Source of the DNA: Caldicellulosiruptor changbaiensis
GTDB taxonomy: Bacteria; Bacillota; Thermoanaerobacteria; Caldicellulosiruptorales; Caldicellulosiruptoraceae
Direction: 5' to 3'
Assembly: GCF_003999255.1 (NCBI RefSeq)
Contig: NZ_CP034791.1
Span: 2,458,501-2,522,500, forward strand
Length of the DNA stretch: 64,000 nt
The notes below the pieces were generated by a model. The model was given only the letters and a program-made list of their open reading frames with translations. It did no database searches and was not told where the DNA came from. This document shows positions 52,137-61,084 of this stretch, in pieces. The translations under genes were made by a program, and so were the position numbers. The first letter of the stretch is position 1. Each line of letters begins with the position of its first letter.

Positions 52137-54449
52137 TTATTCACACCAAACCTTGCTGAAGTAGTGCTTGAGCTGTCTTGCATCCTTCTTGCTTCCCACT
52201 ATTTCAAAAGTTCCTGTAAACCTAATGTCCTCTGATGATGCCCCTATCATAACCTCAACGACTCCAGGTGTTACTACCCTGTTCATATCATAGTCATAGA
52301 ACGCAAACAAGTCTGGATAGAGTTCAAATACAACCTTCTTCTTCTCACCCGGTTTTAGATGAACTCTCTTGTAGCCTTTCAGCTCTTTGACAGGTCTGGT
52401 TACCAAATACTCTTCCTTTCTTGTGTAAAGCTGTACAATCTCATCTCCTTCGTATTTTCCTGTGTTCTCAATTTCAACAGATATTTTTATGCTCTCGTCC
52501 ATGCCAATCTTTTCTTTTTCAATAGCAAAATTTTTGTACTCAAAAGTGGTATATGAAAGCCCATAACCAAATGGCAAAAGCGGTTTTGTTGACATCTCAA
52601 CATAATCCCCATGCCAGCAGGACTTTCCACCAGACGGCTTGTGTCCATAATAAACTGGAACTTGACCAACATCACGTGGGAACGAAATTGCAAGCTTTCC
52701 GCCTGGGTTGTAATCTCCAAACAGTACATCTGCAACAGCATTTGCACCTTCCTCACCTGGGAACCATGCCTCAAGCACAGCTTTGACATTTTCCATAATC
52801 CAGTCAAGCGTAACTGGTCGACCATTTACTAAAACTACAACTGTGTTTGGATTTACGCTTACAATCTCTTTTACCAAATCCTCTTGAACGCCAGGAAGTC
52901 TTAAAGATGCTCTGTCTCTTGACTCGCCAGATGTGCAGTCAAGTCTTAAACCTGCCTTGTCGCCAACAACCAAAATTACTGCATCTGCGCCCTCTGCTGC
53001 TTTCTTTGCTTCCTCAAACCCTGACTTGTCCTGTGAATTTACATCGCAACCTTTTGCATAGACAACTTCAGTATTGCTTGAAACCTTGTCCTTTATAGCT
53101 TCAAAAATGGACTTCATGTTGATTACATTTTTAACAAACTCTTCTTCGTTGCCAACTCCTTTGTCTTCTTTGATGAAGAACATCTCAAGTGTTGCTATGT
53201 GAGCAGGGTACGAATAGTCACCCAAAAGATTTCTCACAGAATTTGCATTTGGGCCAATTACTGCAATCCTCTTTAAATCCTTTGAAAGTGGCAGGAAATT
53301 GTCATTCTTCAAAAGTACCATAGACTCTTGTGCAACTTTTCTTGAAAGCTCTCTCTGTTCTTTGTTATCAAATAGCTCTACAATACCATCAGTTTTGATA
53401 TATGGATTGTCAAAAAGCCCAAGTCTGAACTTCATTTCTAAAACTCTTTTTACTGCTGCATCAACCAAAGTCATGTCAAATTTGCCTTCTTTTAAAGCTT
53501 TTATAAACTCTTCGGTGAAACATTCAATTTTGGGTAGCTCAATGTCAAGCCCTGCCCACAGCGAAAGTACTGCTGCCTCTTCATAAGTCTTTACAGACTT
53601 GTGATAATCTAAGAGGTTCCTCACACCACTGTAGTCTGAAACATAAATTCCATCAAATCCCCATTCATTTCTTGCTATATCGGTAAGTAACTTTCTGTTA
53701 GCATGGCATGGAATTCCGTCAATCTCGTGATATGCAGGCATGATGGACTTCAAGCCCGCAACCTTCACAGCAACCTCAAATGGATAAAGATATACCTCTC
53801 TCAGCTCTCTTTCAGGAATGTGGACAGGTGCCCAGTTCATTCCACCTTCTGACATTGCATACCCAACAAAGTGTTTTCCTGTTGCAACAATTCCTTCTTT
53901 AATATCATCACCTTGCAACCCTTTTACATAGCTTACTGCCATATTTGCAACAAGGTATGGGTCCTCTCCAAATGTCTCCTCAATCCTTCCCCAGCGTGCA
54001 TCTCTTGCAACATCAATCAGCGGTGCTAAAGCTTGATGTGCACCTACCGCCTTCATCTGAGTTCTTATTACTTTTGCAAGCTCTTCAACAATTTCATTGT
54101 CAAATGTGCAGGCAACACCTATGCTCTGCGGAAAAACAGTTGCACCTTTTGCCATAAAGCCCGAGCAAGATTCTTCATGTATCATTGCAGGAATCCCAAG
54201 TCGTGTGTTTTCAATCAAGAACTTTTGAATCTCATTTGCAGTCTTTGCTGCCTCTTGTGGTGACAGATTGCTCGCACCTGCCAACCTTGTAATCTGCCCA
54301 ATTCCGTGTGGTATCTTCTCTTTTGCTTTTTGCGGTGAGAACCTGTCATTCTCCAAAATATCTTGTATAAGAATGCTTGTGAGTTGATACACCTTCTCTT
54401 CAATTGTCATCTTCTGCAAAAGATCATTCACTTTCTTTTCAATTGACAC
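52137..54449 (-). CDS. Glycoside hydrolase family 3 (beta-glucosidase/beta-xylosidase)
   Basis: This 770-residue intracellular enzyme (no signal peptide) has a GH3 N-terminal domain with PLIDVARDARWGRIEETFGE near residue 130, GKHFVGYAMSEGG near 190 and the nucleophile Asp in GFDGIYVSDYSGV near 270. The GH3 C-terminal domain has VLLKNDNFLPLSKDLKRIAV near 380. A fibronectin III-like domain closes the protein (VEIENTGKYEGDEIVQLYTR). It removes terminal glucose or xylose from imported oligosaccharides. It has its own terminator; upstream sequence is shared with a divergent gene. Confidence 0.9.
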   Translation of the reverse strand: MSIEKKVNDLLQKMTIEEKVYQLTSILIQDILENDRFSPQKAKEKIPHGIGQITRLAGASNLSPQEAAKTANEIQKFLIENTRLGIPAMIHEESCSGFMAKGATVFPQSIGVACTFDNEIVEELAKVIRTQMKAVGAHQALAPLIDVARDARWGRIEETFGEDPYLVANMAVSYVKGLQGDDIKEGIVATGKHFVGYAMSEGGMNWAPVHIPERELREVYLYPFEVAVKVAGLKSIMPAYHEIDGIPCHANRKLLTDIARNEWGFDGIYVSDYSGVRNLLDYHKSVKTYEEAAVLSLWAGLDIELPKIECFTEEFIKALKEGKFDMTLVDAAVKRVLEMKFRLGLFDNPYIKTDGIVELFDNKEQRELSRKVAQESMVLLKNDNFLPLSKDLKRIAVIGPNANSVRNLLGDYSYPAHIATLEMFFIKEDKGVGNEEEFVKNVINMKSIFEAIKDKVSSNTEVVYAKGCDVNSQDKSGFEEAKKAAEGADAVILVVGDKAGLRLDCTSGESRDRASLRLPGVQEDLVKEIVSVNPNTVVVLVNGRPVTLDWIMENVKAVLEAWFPGEEGANAVADVLFGDYNPGGKLAISFPRDVGQVPVYYGHKPSGGKSCWHGDYVEMSTKPLLPFGYGLSYTTFEYKNFAIEKEKIGMDESIKISVEIENTGKYEGDEIVQLYTRKEEYLVTRPVKELKGYKRVHLKPGEKKKVVFELYPDLFAFYDYDMNRVVTPGVVEVMIGASSEDIRFTGTFEIVGSKKDARQLKHYFSKVWCE

Positions 54450-54775
54450 TTTTTAAAACACCTCCGATTTTTTGGATTTTAAAAGGTTTAAAAAATGTGC
54501 TGGGGGTAGGTACCAAATAAATTCAAACAAAAATTGAATTTAGAAAACGGTTTCAAATAAATTAAAAATTAAATGTAACTTTTTAAAAGTTACATTATCA
54601 CACTCTACAATGTGTGCATATTTATTATATCAGTTCTAGTAAACAACTTCAATAAGAAATTGACAAGCAAAAATAGGAATTGAAATATTTTCTACTGGAT
54701 GTTATAATTCTTTGAGAAAATTTACAAATTCTCTACGTAAGACAAACGGTATAATGTCAAGGGGGGAAAGTAACC
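54450..54775. other. Divergent intergenic region
   Basis: It contains the promoter at 54680-54708 for the rightward gene and a run around 54500 (CTGGGGGTAGG) before which no GH3 promoter could be firmly assigned. Confidence 0.4.
54680..54708 (+). promoter_or_regulatory. Promoter of the secreted protein gene
   Basis: TTGAAA and TATAAT are separated by exactly 17 bases, with TG one base before the -10 box. The start codon lies 67 bases downstream. Confidence 0.65.
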
Positions 54776-55681
54776 GTGAGAAAGAAAGTCGCCTTTGTAC
54801 TATGTATCTTTCTTTCAATTTGTCTTTTAACTATTTTATATTCAAGTTCTGCAGGAATTGCCCAAACTAACAAAACAGCGTTTAATATTTCCTTGAAAGA
54901 TGCGTTAGACAGCTTAAATAAAGCATCTAAAATTAGGTTCAAACAAACAACAGTGATAACTCCTCAAAGTTATGAGCTTGGGCTGTTGAGTTATCAGGAA
55001 GAACTGATTCTGGACAGGAAAAATAATCAATTTTATGTCATTTCTCAAACAGATGATACTATCTATTTTGTAAGGGATAAAAAACTCTATATAAAAAGTC
55101 CAGCAGACTCTTTTATTTTTTGTGAAGTTCCAGAAAATAGCCAGATGTATAAGTTATTTTTTGCTTCTTCAGGACTGTCTGAAATAAATCCAGTTTTTGA
55201 AAAAAGAGAGAAAAAGATTTATGAGCTCGTTTTAAAACAAAAAACAGTAGTTAACGAAACTTATCTGAATATTCGCAACACAAAAATCCCTGTATACAAG
55301 GTCAAGGTCCAAATACCTGCTAAATATTTTGAAGGTATAATGAAAGAGTATCTAAAGTCGTACTCCCTTGAAAGACTAAAGATTTTAAATCCTAAATATT
55401 CATCAAATGATATGAAGACATGGGAAAAACAACTTGATATGTATTTAGCTCAGTTCAAATTCAGTGACCTTGTTAATGTTTATTTTATCGATAAAAAAGA
55501 CAAAAGTATTCGTTTAATAGAATCTTTCTATACTATAAATGTAAACAACCAGCCATACCTTGTTAAGTCATCATCAGAAGTTCTCGAAATTGGAGAAAAG
55601 GTAAAAATTCCTCAAATTGATAAAAACATGATTGAAACGCTTCCTGATATCAATATTGAGGAAAAAGAATTAACTTCTTAG
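54776..55681 (+). CDS. Secreted protein of unknown function
   Basis: This 301-residue protein has an N-terminal signal peptide (KKVAFVLCIFLSICLLTILY, cleavage near SSAGIAQ). The mature protein is beta-rich with a mid-region like LolA/outer-membrane-lipoprotein-sorting folds (ELILDRKNNQFYVISQTDDT, LYIKSPADSFIFCEVP), but the similarity is only in pattern. GTG start with AAGGGGGGAAAG upstream. It is a single gene. Confidence 0.55.
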   Translation: MRKKVAFVLCIFLSICLLTILYSSSAGIAQTNKTAFNISLKDALDSLNKASKIRFKQTTVITPQSYELGLLSYQEELILDRKNNQFYVISQTDDTIYFVRDKKLYIKSPADSFIFCEVPENSQMYKLFFASSGLSEINPVFEKREKKIYELVLKQKTVVNETYLNIRNTKIPVYKVKVQIPAKYFEGIMKEYLKSYSLERLKILNPKYSSNDMKTWEKQLDMYLAQFKFSDLVNVYFIDKKDKSIRLIESFYTINVNNQPYLVKSSSEVLEIGEKVKIPQIDKNMIETLPDINIEEKELTS

Positions 55682-55764
55682 AAATTACGTAAGCTTTACT
55701 CAAAATTTCTATAAATACTGCAGTCTGGGTCCTACTCACCAAATTTTAACTGCAAAGCTGATAT

Positions 55765-56301
55765 CTAATTTCTCTCTGCGCCCTCTGTTAAAAAGAGGGC
55801 TTTTGCTATTTCTTTATTTGAAAAGCCTTCTGCAACAAGCTTTAAAATCTCTTTTTTTCTCTGTTAAATCAAACTTTTCCAAGCCGCCCACCCCACTTTC
55901 TTCATTTAAAAACCTTGGCAAAGCCTTTGCAATCTCTTTGTCAAGCACAAACTTGTCCTGTAAGACTGCCTTGATTGACTCTACTAAGCGCTCAGAAGAA
56001 CTACTTTTTAGCACATATTCATCAGCACCATAAGAAATTGCACCTTTGATGAACCCATCATCTTTGAATGTTGTGAGAACTATCACCTTTATTTCCGGAA
56101 ACTCAGCCTTTATATTCTTCGTCCCCGCAATACCATCTTCAACTGGCATTCTTATATCCATCAAAACCACATCAGGTTTTTGCAATCTGCATATCTCATA
56201 TGCTTCTTTGCGTTTTTGGCAAGTTCAACCACATCAAACCCCTCAAGTTCTAAGATAACTCTTAATCCATCCAAAATTAGATTGTCATCGTCTACTATCA
56301 A
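55765..56301 (-). pseudogene. NarL-family response regulator with two frameshifts
   Basis: The first part, from a TTG after GGAGAAG, reads ILIVDDDNLILDGLRVILEL with the acidic pocket, then shifts frame near 56210. The second part has the phosphoacceptor Asp in DVVLMDIRMPVEDGIAGTKN, then TTFKDDG and KSSSSE. After an A7 run near 55860 the frame shifts again to EILKLVAEGFSNKEIAKALF, the LuxR-type HTH, and stops before the recognition helix is complete. No histidine kinase gene is adjacent. It begins 16 bases after the permease stop. Confidence 0.7.
55780..55804 (+). terminator. Terminator of the secreted protein gene
   Basis: GCCCTCT pairs with AGAGGGC around a seven-base loop, followed by TTTT. 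It coincides with the decayed HTH sequence of the opposite-strand pseudogene, so the pairing might be accidental. Confidence 0.45.
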
Positions 56302-56316
56302 AATTATTCTTCTCCA

Positions 56317-57882
56317 TCAAATTACATATTCTCTCAGTAAAAAGCTTATTATCCCAGCAATAAAAGCCATTATAAGCGAAATTACAAGTGTTGTTCTGAG
56401 CACCTTTGACTCTTCACCAATTGCATCAATTGCAGCAGCAGCGTTTTGAAGTTTTGACGGTGAAATCCCTGAGGCAAGCCCACCGCCAAACGCAACAGCT
56501 GCTACCATCAAAAGTGGTGAAAGTCCTAAAAGTTTTGAAGTTTCAATTGTATATTTTGCAAACATCGCAACTGTTGAGGTTTCTGTTCCTGTAATAAATC
56601 CACCTAAAATCCCTAAGTAAGGAGCTATGAACGCATATACACCTTTAAAGCCTTTTGCTGAGTATTCTGCTAAGACATACACTATGTTGTGTGCCTTGTT
56701 CAAAAGATCATAACCAGCATCTGTCTTTTGATAACCTGAGTACATCATAACATATGCCATTAAGAAAAACACTGTTGATGACCAGAAAGGTTTTGGAATC
56801 CTCGATTTTGTCTTGTCCCAAGCATTCTTGAGTGCAGTTTTATCCATCTTGAATATGAATATGGAAATTATTGTCGAAATCAAAATCCATGTGTAAGACT
56901 GCCACAAAACTCTTGTGAAAATTGGCTTTATCTTTGGCCCTTTCATTACCTCAACAGGCATTGAGAGCTTGTCGTAAAGAAATTCTCTGATTGGTGTTAT
57001 GAGATTTGTTATGAGAATAAAAATAACCAGTAAAATCCAAGGCAAGACTGCCTTTACAATACCCATTGTCTTTTCAGTTTTCCTGTCTTCGTCTGTAAAA
57101 TGACTTGAGTCGTAGACCTTTTTGCCAATAAGCTTTAAAATCAGCATCATCACAAGCATTATCAAAATCCCTGCAAAGATGCCTGTTATAACAGGTGCCT
57201 TTACCAAGATTGCAAGCTCTGCAGCTGCATACGAAGTCAAGCCTACAATTATAGCAGGAATAAATCCTCTTTTGACAAACTTGCTATTGCCGATTATAAA
57301 AAGCATGGCAAGTGAGATTGTAAAAGAAACAACCCCAACAAAGGGCAAGAAATACCTTGCAGATGTTATCAAATCAATATTTGCAATCTGAGAGAATACA
57401 ACTAGAGGCGTACCCAATAAGGCATATGTACAAAGCGCATCAAACCCAACTGCAGACAGGGCAATTGCAGAAAATGTCGAATACCCAAGCCCAATCAAAA
57501 TTGGTGGTAGAACTGTCACAGGTACTGCACCTGTTGCTGCCAAAAATGTTCCAAAACCAACGTTTAAAATAAGTGTCTGAAATACCTTGTCATCCTTAGA
57601 TAGCCCTTTTATAAACACAATAATTCTCTTCATAGCACCTGCTGATTCCATGATATTGAGCTGCAAAATTGATGTGACAACAACCAAAGACACAGGAAGT
57701 GCTGCTAAAAAGCCCATAATGGATGATTTCACCACAACATCAAATGAGGTGTTAAAATAAAAGATTGCAATCAAGGCTGTTGCAATCCACCCGACAAGCC
57801 CTGCAAAGTCTGCAGTCTTTTTCATAAAGATAAGAAGCACTAAAACCAACAAGATTGGCAAACTACTTAGAAAAAAGTCCAT
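56317..57882 (-). CDS. L-lactate permease family transporter
   Basis: This 521-residue protein has about twelve membrane helices. The LctP signature appears as VGFGTFLAATGAVPVTVLPP and SAVGFDALCTYALLGTPLVV, with APYLGILGGFITGTETSTVA near the end. It imports or exports lactate (or glycolate) with protons across the cell membrane. A lactate-producing anaerobe could use it for export. The TGA is followed 16 bases later by the response-regulator pseudogene, suggesting a former regulated operon. Confidence 0.85.
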   Translation of the reverse strand: MDFFLSSLPILLVLVLLIFMKKTADFAGLVGWIATALIAIFYFNTSFDVVVKSSIMGFLAALPVSLVVVTSILQLNIMESAGAMKRIIVFIKGLSKDDKVFQTLILNVGFGTFLAATGAVPVTVLPPILIGLGYSTFSAIALSAVGFDALCTYALLGTPLVVFSQIANIDLITSARYFLPFVGVVSFTISLAMLFIIGNSKFVKRGFIPAIIVGLTSYAAAELAILVKAPVITGIFAGILIMLVMMLILKLIGKKVYDSSHFTDEDRKTEKTMGIVKAVLPWILLVIFILITNLITPIREFLYDKLSMPVEVMKGPKIKPIFTRVLWQSYTWILISTIISIFIFKMDKTALKNAWDKTKSRIPKPFWSSTVFFLMAYVMMYSGYQKTDAGYDLLNKAHNIVYVLAEYSAKGFKGVYAFIAPYLGILGGFITGTETSTVAMFAKYTIETSKLLGLSPLLMVAAVAFGGGLASGISPSKLQNAAAAIDAIGEESKVLRTTLVISLIMAFIAGIISFLLREYVI

Positions 57883-57988
57883 ACAATTTTTCCCCTCCTA
57901 CCATCCTACATTTTTTATTTTTTCAAGGCCAACACGCACTTTTGCTGTTGACCGTGCTGCCAAACTACTCTTTTACTGTGGCTCAGCC

Positions 57989-58477
57989 TCACACATCAAA
58001 CATGGTTTCAAGAAGTGCTGTGCCTGTTTTTGTCTTAAAGTATTTTTCCTTGACCTGCTTTATAGCGTCTTTTGACATTCCATCCTCGTAGATATTTACA
58101 ATAAAATCAGCCTCAACTAAAATCTGAAAGTCTATGTCATCTATCTTGTGGTATGAATGATGATTACCAATTAAAAAAAGAACCCTTTCTAATGTCTTTT
58201 TGTCTATATCAAAGCCATCTAAAATACCTTTTGCAACCTCTGGTCCTTCTATTTCTTGAAGATGCCCAGCAGTAGAACCATACTTTTGTTCACAAACCTT
58301 TATACCAATGTCATGTAACACAGCTGCTATTTCTAAAATCTGCTGTTTACTATCATCTAACCTTTCCATTTTGCCAATCAGCCTTGCAAATGATAATACC
58401 TTTATTGCATGGTTTATTCTTCGCACGTCCGTTTTAAAGTATTTTATCATTTCAAATAAAATCTTTTCAATATCCAA
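57989..58477 (-). CDS. HD-domain phosphohydrolase
   Basis: About 162 residues with the HD signature: INHAIKVLSFARLIG (first His), AAVLHDIGIKVCE (HD pair) and GNHHSYHKIDD with EADFIVNIYEDG (distal His and Asp). These are the metal ligands of HD-superfamily phosphohydrolases, possibly acting on nucleotides. TTG start is preferred (AGAGGGGG upstream) over a long, poorly supported N-terminal extension. It follows the glutamate synthase operon after a hairpin. The substrate is unknown. Confidence 0.75.
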   Translation of the reverse strand: MDIEKILFEMIKYFKTDVRRINHAIKVLSFARLIGKMERLDDSKQQILEIAAVLHDIGIKVCEQKYGSTAGHLQEIEGPEVAKGILDGFDIDKKTLERVLFLIGNHHSYHKIDDIDFQILVEADFIVNIYEDGMSKDAIKQVKEKYFKTKTGTALLETMFDV

Positions 58478-58515
58478 AAGCAAAACCCCCTCTTTTGAGA
58501 AAAGTAATATAAAGC

Positions 58516-58547
58516 GGCCAATGGCAAAAACAAAATTACCACTGGCC
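58516..58547 (-). terminator. Hairpin at the end of the glutamate synthase operon
   Basis: GGCCAGTGG pairs with CCATTGGCC on the minus strand (one mismatch) with a 14-base T-rich loop. The 3' side is only moderately T-rich, so read-through into the HD gene is possible. Confidence 0.5.
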
Positions 58548-58564
58548 ACCTAAAAAATTTTTTA

Positions 58565-59320
58565 TTAATAAGCATAGAGCTTTCCGTAAGGACGCTTGTT
58601 GTATGGGATTAGCTTATAAAACGGCTTTGACATTATAAACTCTTTGCTGTAGCCAAAGTATTTTACAAACTCTGTTACGTATTTGTCTATAAACTTGTAA
58701 TCTTCTTCCTCCATATCAACTATCTTCACTTCTTTTCCCAGCTGATACGGCTGAAGCTGACCTCTTAAATACATGACTCCGCCGTGCATACCAGTTCCAC
58801 AATAAAGCCCTGTTATCTCCTCATCTTCCTTTAAAGTAAGGCCAAGTACAATAATCCTTCCACCTGCCATGTACTCACCCAAAAAATCTCCCGCCTTGCC
58901 ACCAACAACAAGTACAGGCACTTTGTCCATATACTCTTTCATGTGAATTCCAACTCTGTATCCAACATCGCCTTTAATAAATATCTCGCCCCCGCGCATA
59001 CCATAGCCTATAATATCCCCTGCTGAGCCATGAACTATGATTTTGCCTGCGTTCATAGTATTGCCAATACCGTCTTGACCGTTTGCAAAAACCTCTATTG
59101 TAAGCCCGTTCATAAAGGCTGCCATATCATTGCCAGGGGTGCCATAGATGTTAAGTTTTCTGTCTGGGAAAGTTAGCCCATCACCTATATAGCGCTGACC
59201 GTTTACATTTATCAAATCTATCTCTTTATACCCTTCATTTAGGGCATTTTCAATCATCTCATTGAGTTCTTTGTAGTGTATACCCTTTGCATCTATTGTA
59301 AGTTTACCTTTATCTGCCAT
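58565..59320 (-). CDS. Glutamate synthase GXGXG (structural) domain protein
   Basis: The 251 residues correspond to the C-terminal alpha-subunit domain of GltB as a separate protein. The beta-helix of GXGXG repeats is visible in GDGLTFPDRKLNIYGTPGND, GQDGIGNTMNAGKIIVHGSA, GDIIGYGMRGGEIFIKGDVG and GGKAGDFLGEYMAGGRIIVL. It forms part of the ammonia tunnel scaffold. ATG at 59320 lies just past the stop of the upstream oxidoreductase; a GTG five codons earlier overlaps it. It is the last gene of the five-gene glutamate synthase operon. Confidence 0.85.
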   Translation of the reverse strand: MADKGKLTIDAKGIHYKELNEMIENALNEGYKEIDLINVNGQRYIGDGLTFPDRKLNIYGTPGNDMAAFMNGLTIEVFANGQDGIGNTMNAGKIIVHGSAGDIIGYGMRGGEIFIKGDVGYRVGIHMKEYMDKVPVLVVGGKAGDFLGEYMAGGRIIVLGLTLKEDEEITGLYCGTGMHGGVMYLRGQLQPYQLGKEVKIVDMEEEDYKFIDKYVTEFVKYFGYSKEFIMSKPFYKLIPYNKRPYGKLYAY

Positions 59321-59321
59321 T

Positions 59322-60590
59322 TTAAGCTTTTGCACCCCCTAAAATCTTCTCTTGCCTCAGCTCTTTTGGCAAATCTAAGTATCCAAAATCATCGTCAAGG
59401 AGTCTGTGCTTTATGCTCTCAACATTTAAGCCCTCTTTTATCATGTTTGTTATCATACCAGCTCTGTCAATTGAGTTTATAAACATAAACCCTAAAACAC
59501 GACCATTTTTGATGTAAATCTTTCTATAGCTATTTTTTTCCTTATCATGCTTTACAAGAACCTCTATATCATCTGAGTTTGGCATGACAATTCCTGCTGT
59601 TATCATATGCACATCAAAAAATCCTATAGAGTTCATTGGGAAGCCTCTGTCAAAGGTCTTTTCAACTCCTGCCATATTATAACCTGCCGTCTCGCCCTGA
59701 TCGTACGCATTTGGCCAGATAGGAATTACTCTTTGTTGCTGATAGACGCAGTCATACCCCTCTGCGCAGTCACCTGCTGCATATACATCTTCAATGTTTG
59801 TCCTCATATGGTCATCTACGACAATTCCGCGGTTGATTTTGAGCTCTGTCCCCTTCAAAAAGTCAATGTTTGGAACAACACCTATGGCAAACACAACTAT
59901 GTCGGTATCTAAAATCTCACCATTTTTCAGCTTTACTTTTTCAACCTTGCCATCCCCAATTATCTCATCAACAGATGTTTCAAGCTTAAAAACAATCCCG
60001 TGTTTTTCCAGCTCATCTTGAACTATCTTTGATGCCTCTAAATCCAAGATAGAACCCAAAATCCTGTTTGCAAGCTCAACAACAGTAACCTCCAAGCCCC
60101 TTTTGATAAGTGCTTCTGCTGCTTTAAGACCAGAAAGTCCCGCACCAATAACTGTTGCCTTTTTTGCACCATTCTTGATAGCCTCATCTATGGCCTTTAC
60201 ATCGTCAAATTTGATAAATGTAAAGACATTTTTTAGTTCAAATCCTTTTGTAGGTGGCACGAAAGGCTTCCCACCTGTTGCAATAAGGAGTTTGTCGTAT
60301 TTTACTTTGCTTCCATCGTCCAGCACAACCTCTTTGTTTTTAAAATCAACTGAAACTGCCCTTTTGCCAAGCATTGCTTCTACTTTGTTCTTTTCATAAT
60401 AATCCTCATCCCTTATATACATCTTGCTCTCATCAACTTTTCCAGCAAGATAGTATGAAATAAGCGGTCTTGAATACACCCTGTACTTTTCATCTGAGAT
60501 TACAACAATAGGATTTTGGAGATCTACTTTTCTTATCGCCTCAATACAGCCACAGGCTGCAACAGAGTTTCCTATTATAACATATCTCAT
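59322..60590 (-). CDS. FAD-dependent NAD(P)H oxidoreductase of the glutamate synthase operon
   Basis: The 422 residues have two Rossmann motifs: IGNSVAACGCIEAIRK at the N-terminus (FAD) and ATVIGAGLSGLKAAEALIKR near 145 (NAD(P)). FAD closure is at VYAAGDCAEGYD near 275. It is of the rubredoxin/nitrite-reductase-like type. In this operon it replaces the GltD subunit and would feed electrons through the ferredoxin to the FMN subunit. It lies 22 bases after the ferredoxin gene. Confidence 0.85.
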   Translation of the reverse strand: MRYVIIGNSVAACGCIEAIRKVDLQNPIVVISDEKYRVYSRPLISYYLAGKVDESKMYIRDEDYYEKNKVEAMLGKRAVSVDFKNKEVVLDDGSKVKYDKLLIATGGKPFVPPTKGFELKNVFTFIKFDDVKAIDEAIKNGAKKATVIGAGLSGLKAAEALIKRGLEVTVVELANRILGSILDLEASKIVQDELEKHGIVFKLETSVDEIIGDGKVEKVKLKNGEILDTDIVVFAIGVVPNIDFLKGTELKINRGIVVDDHMRTNIEDVYAAGDCAEGYDCVYQQQRVIPIWPNAYDQGETAGYNMAGVEKTFDRGFPMNSIGFFDVHMITAGIVMPNSDDIEVLVKHDKEKNSYRKIYIKNGRVLGFMFINSIDRAGMITNMIKEGLNVESIKHRLLDDDFGYLDLPKELRQEKILGGAKA

Positions 60591-60612
60591 CTTGCTTCAT
60601 TTCCCCCTTTTT

Positions 60613-61080
60613 TTACACCTCTTTGATTACAAGTGCCTCGTTCGGGCAGTTCTTGACGCACACAGGCTCGCCAAGCTCTAAGCACAAATCACATTTAGAT
60701 GCTGCTTTTTTGTTCTCTCCGCGCCTTACTGCCCCGTGTGGACATGCCATTATACACGACCAGCAGCCGACACACTTTTCCTCATCGCAGATGACTCTTC
60801 CGTCTTCAAGCTTTTTCATAGCACCTGTGATACAAGCTTTAGTGCAGGGGGCATCGTCGCAATGTCTGCATTGCAGTGCAAAGGTTGTCCACTCACCACT
60901 TTTTTCCTCAACTAAAATCCTTGGAGTTGGTTTTGAATCCTTATGTTTGTTGTAAAGTTTTACAAGCTCATGGGCCTTCACAGTTGGCTTTTTGTATTTA
61001 GAGTGGGCATAAACACAGTAGACTTCGCACAAATGGCAGCCCACACACACCTCTTCTTTTGGAAATATCTTCTTTGCCAC
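60613..61080 (-). CDS. 4Fe-4S ferredoxin of the glutamate synthase operon (HycB-like)
   Basis: About 155 residues with Cys clusters for up to four 4Fe-4S centres: CVGCHLCEVYCVYAH, CRHCDDAPCTKAC, CVGCWSCIMACPHGA and CDLCLELGEPVCVKNCP. It carries electrons between the oxidoreductase and the synthase. GTG at 61080 is chosen because AGGAGAGGGGG lies before it and the upstream gene has ended; an ATG eight codons earlier would overlap that gene by 20 bases. Confidence 0.85.
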   Translation of the reverse strand: MAKKIFPKEEVCVGCHLCEVYCVYAHSKYKKPTVKAHELVKLYNKHKDSKPTPRILVEEKSGEWTTFALQCRHCDDAPCTKACITGAMKKLEDGRVICDEEKCVGCWSCIMACPHGAVRRGENKKAASKCDLCLELGEPVCVKNCPNEALVIKEV

Positions 61081-61084
61081 CTTT

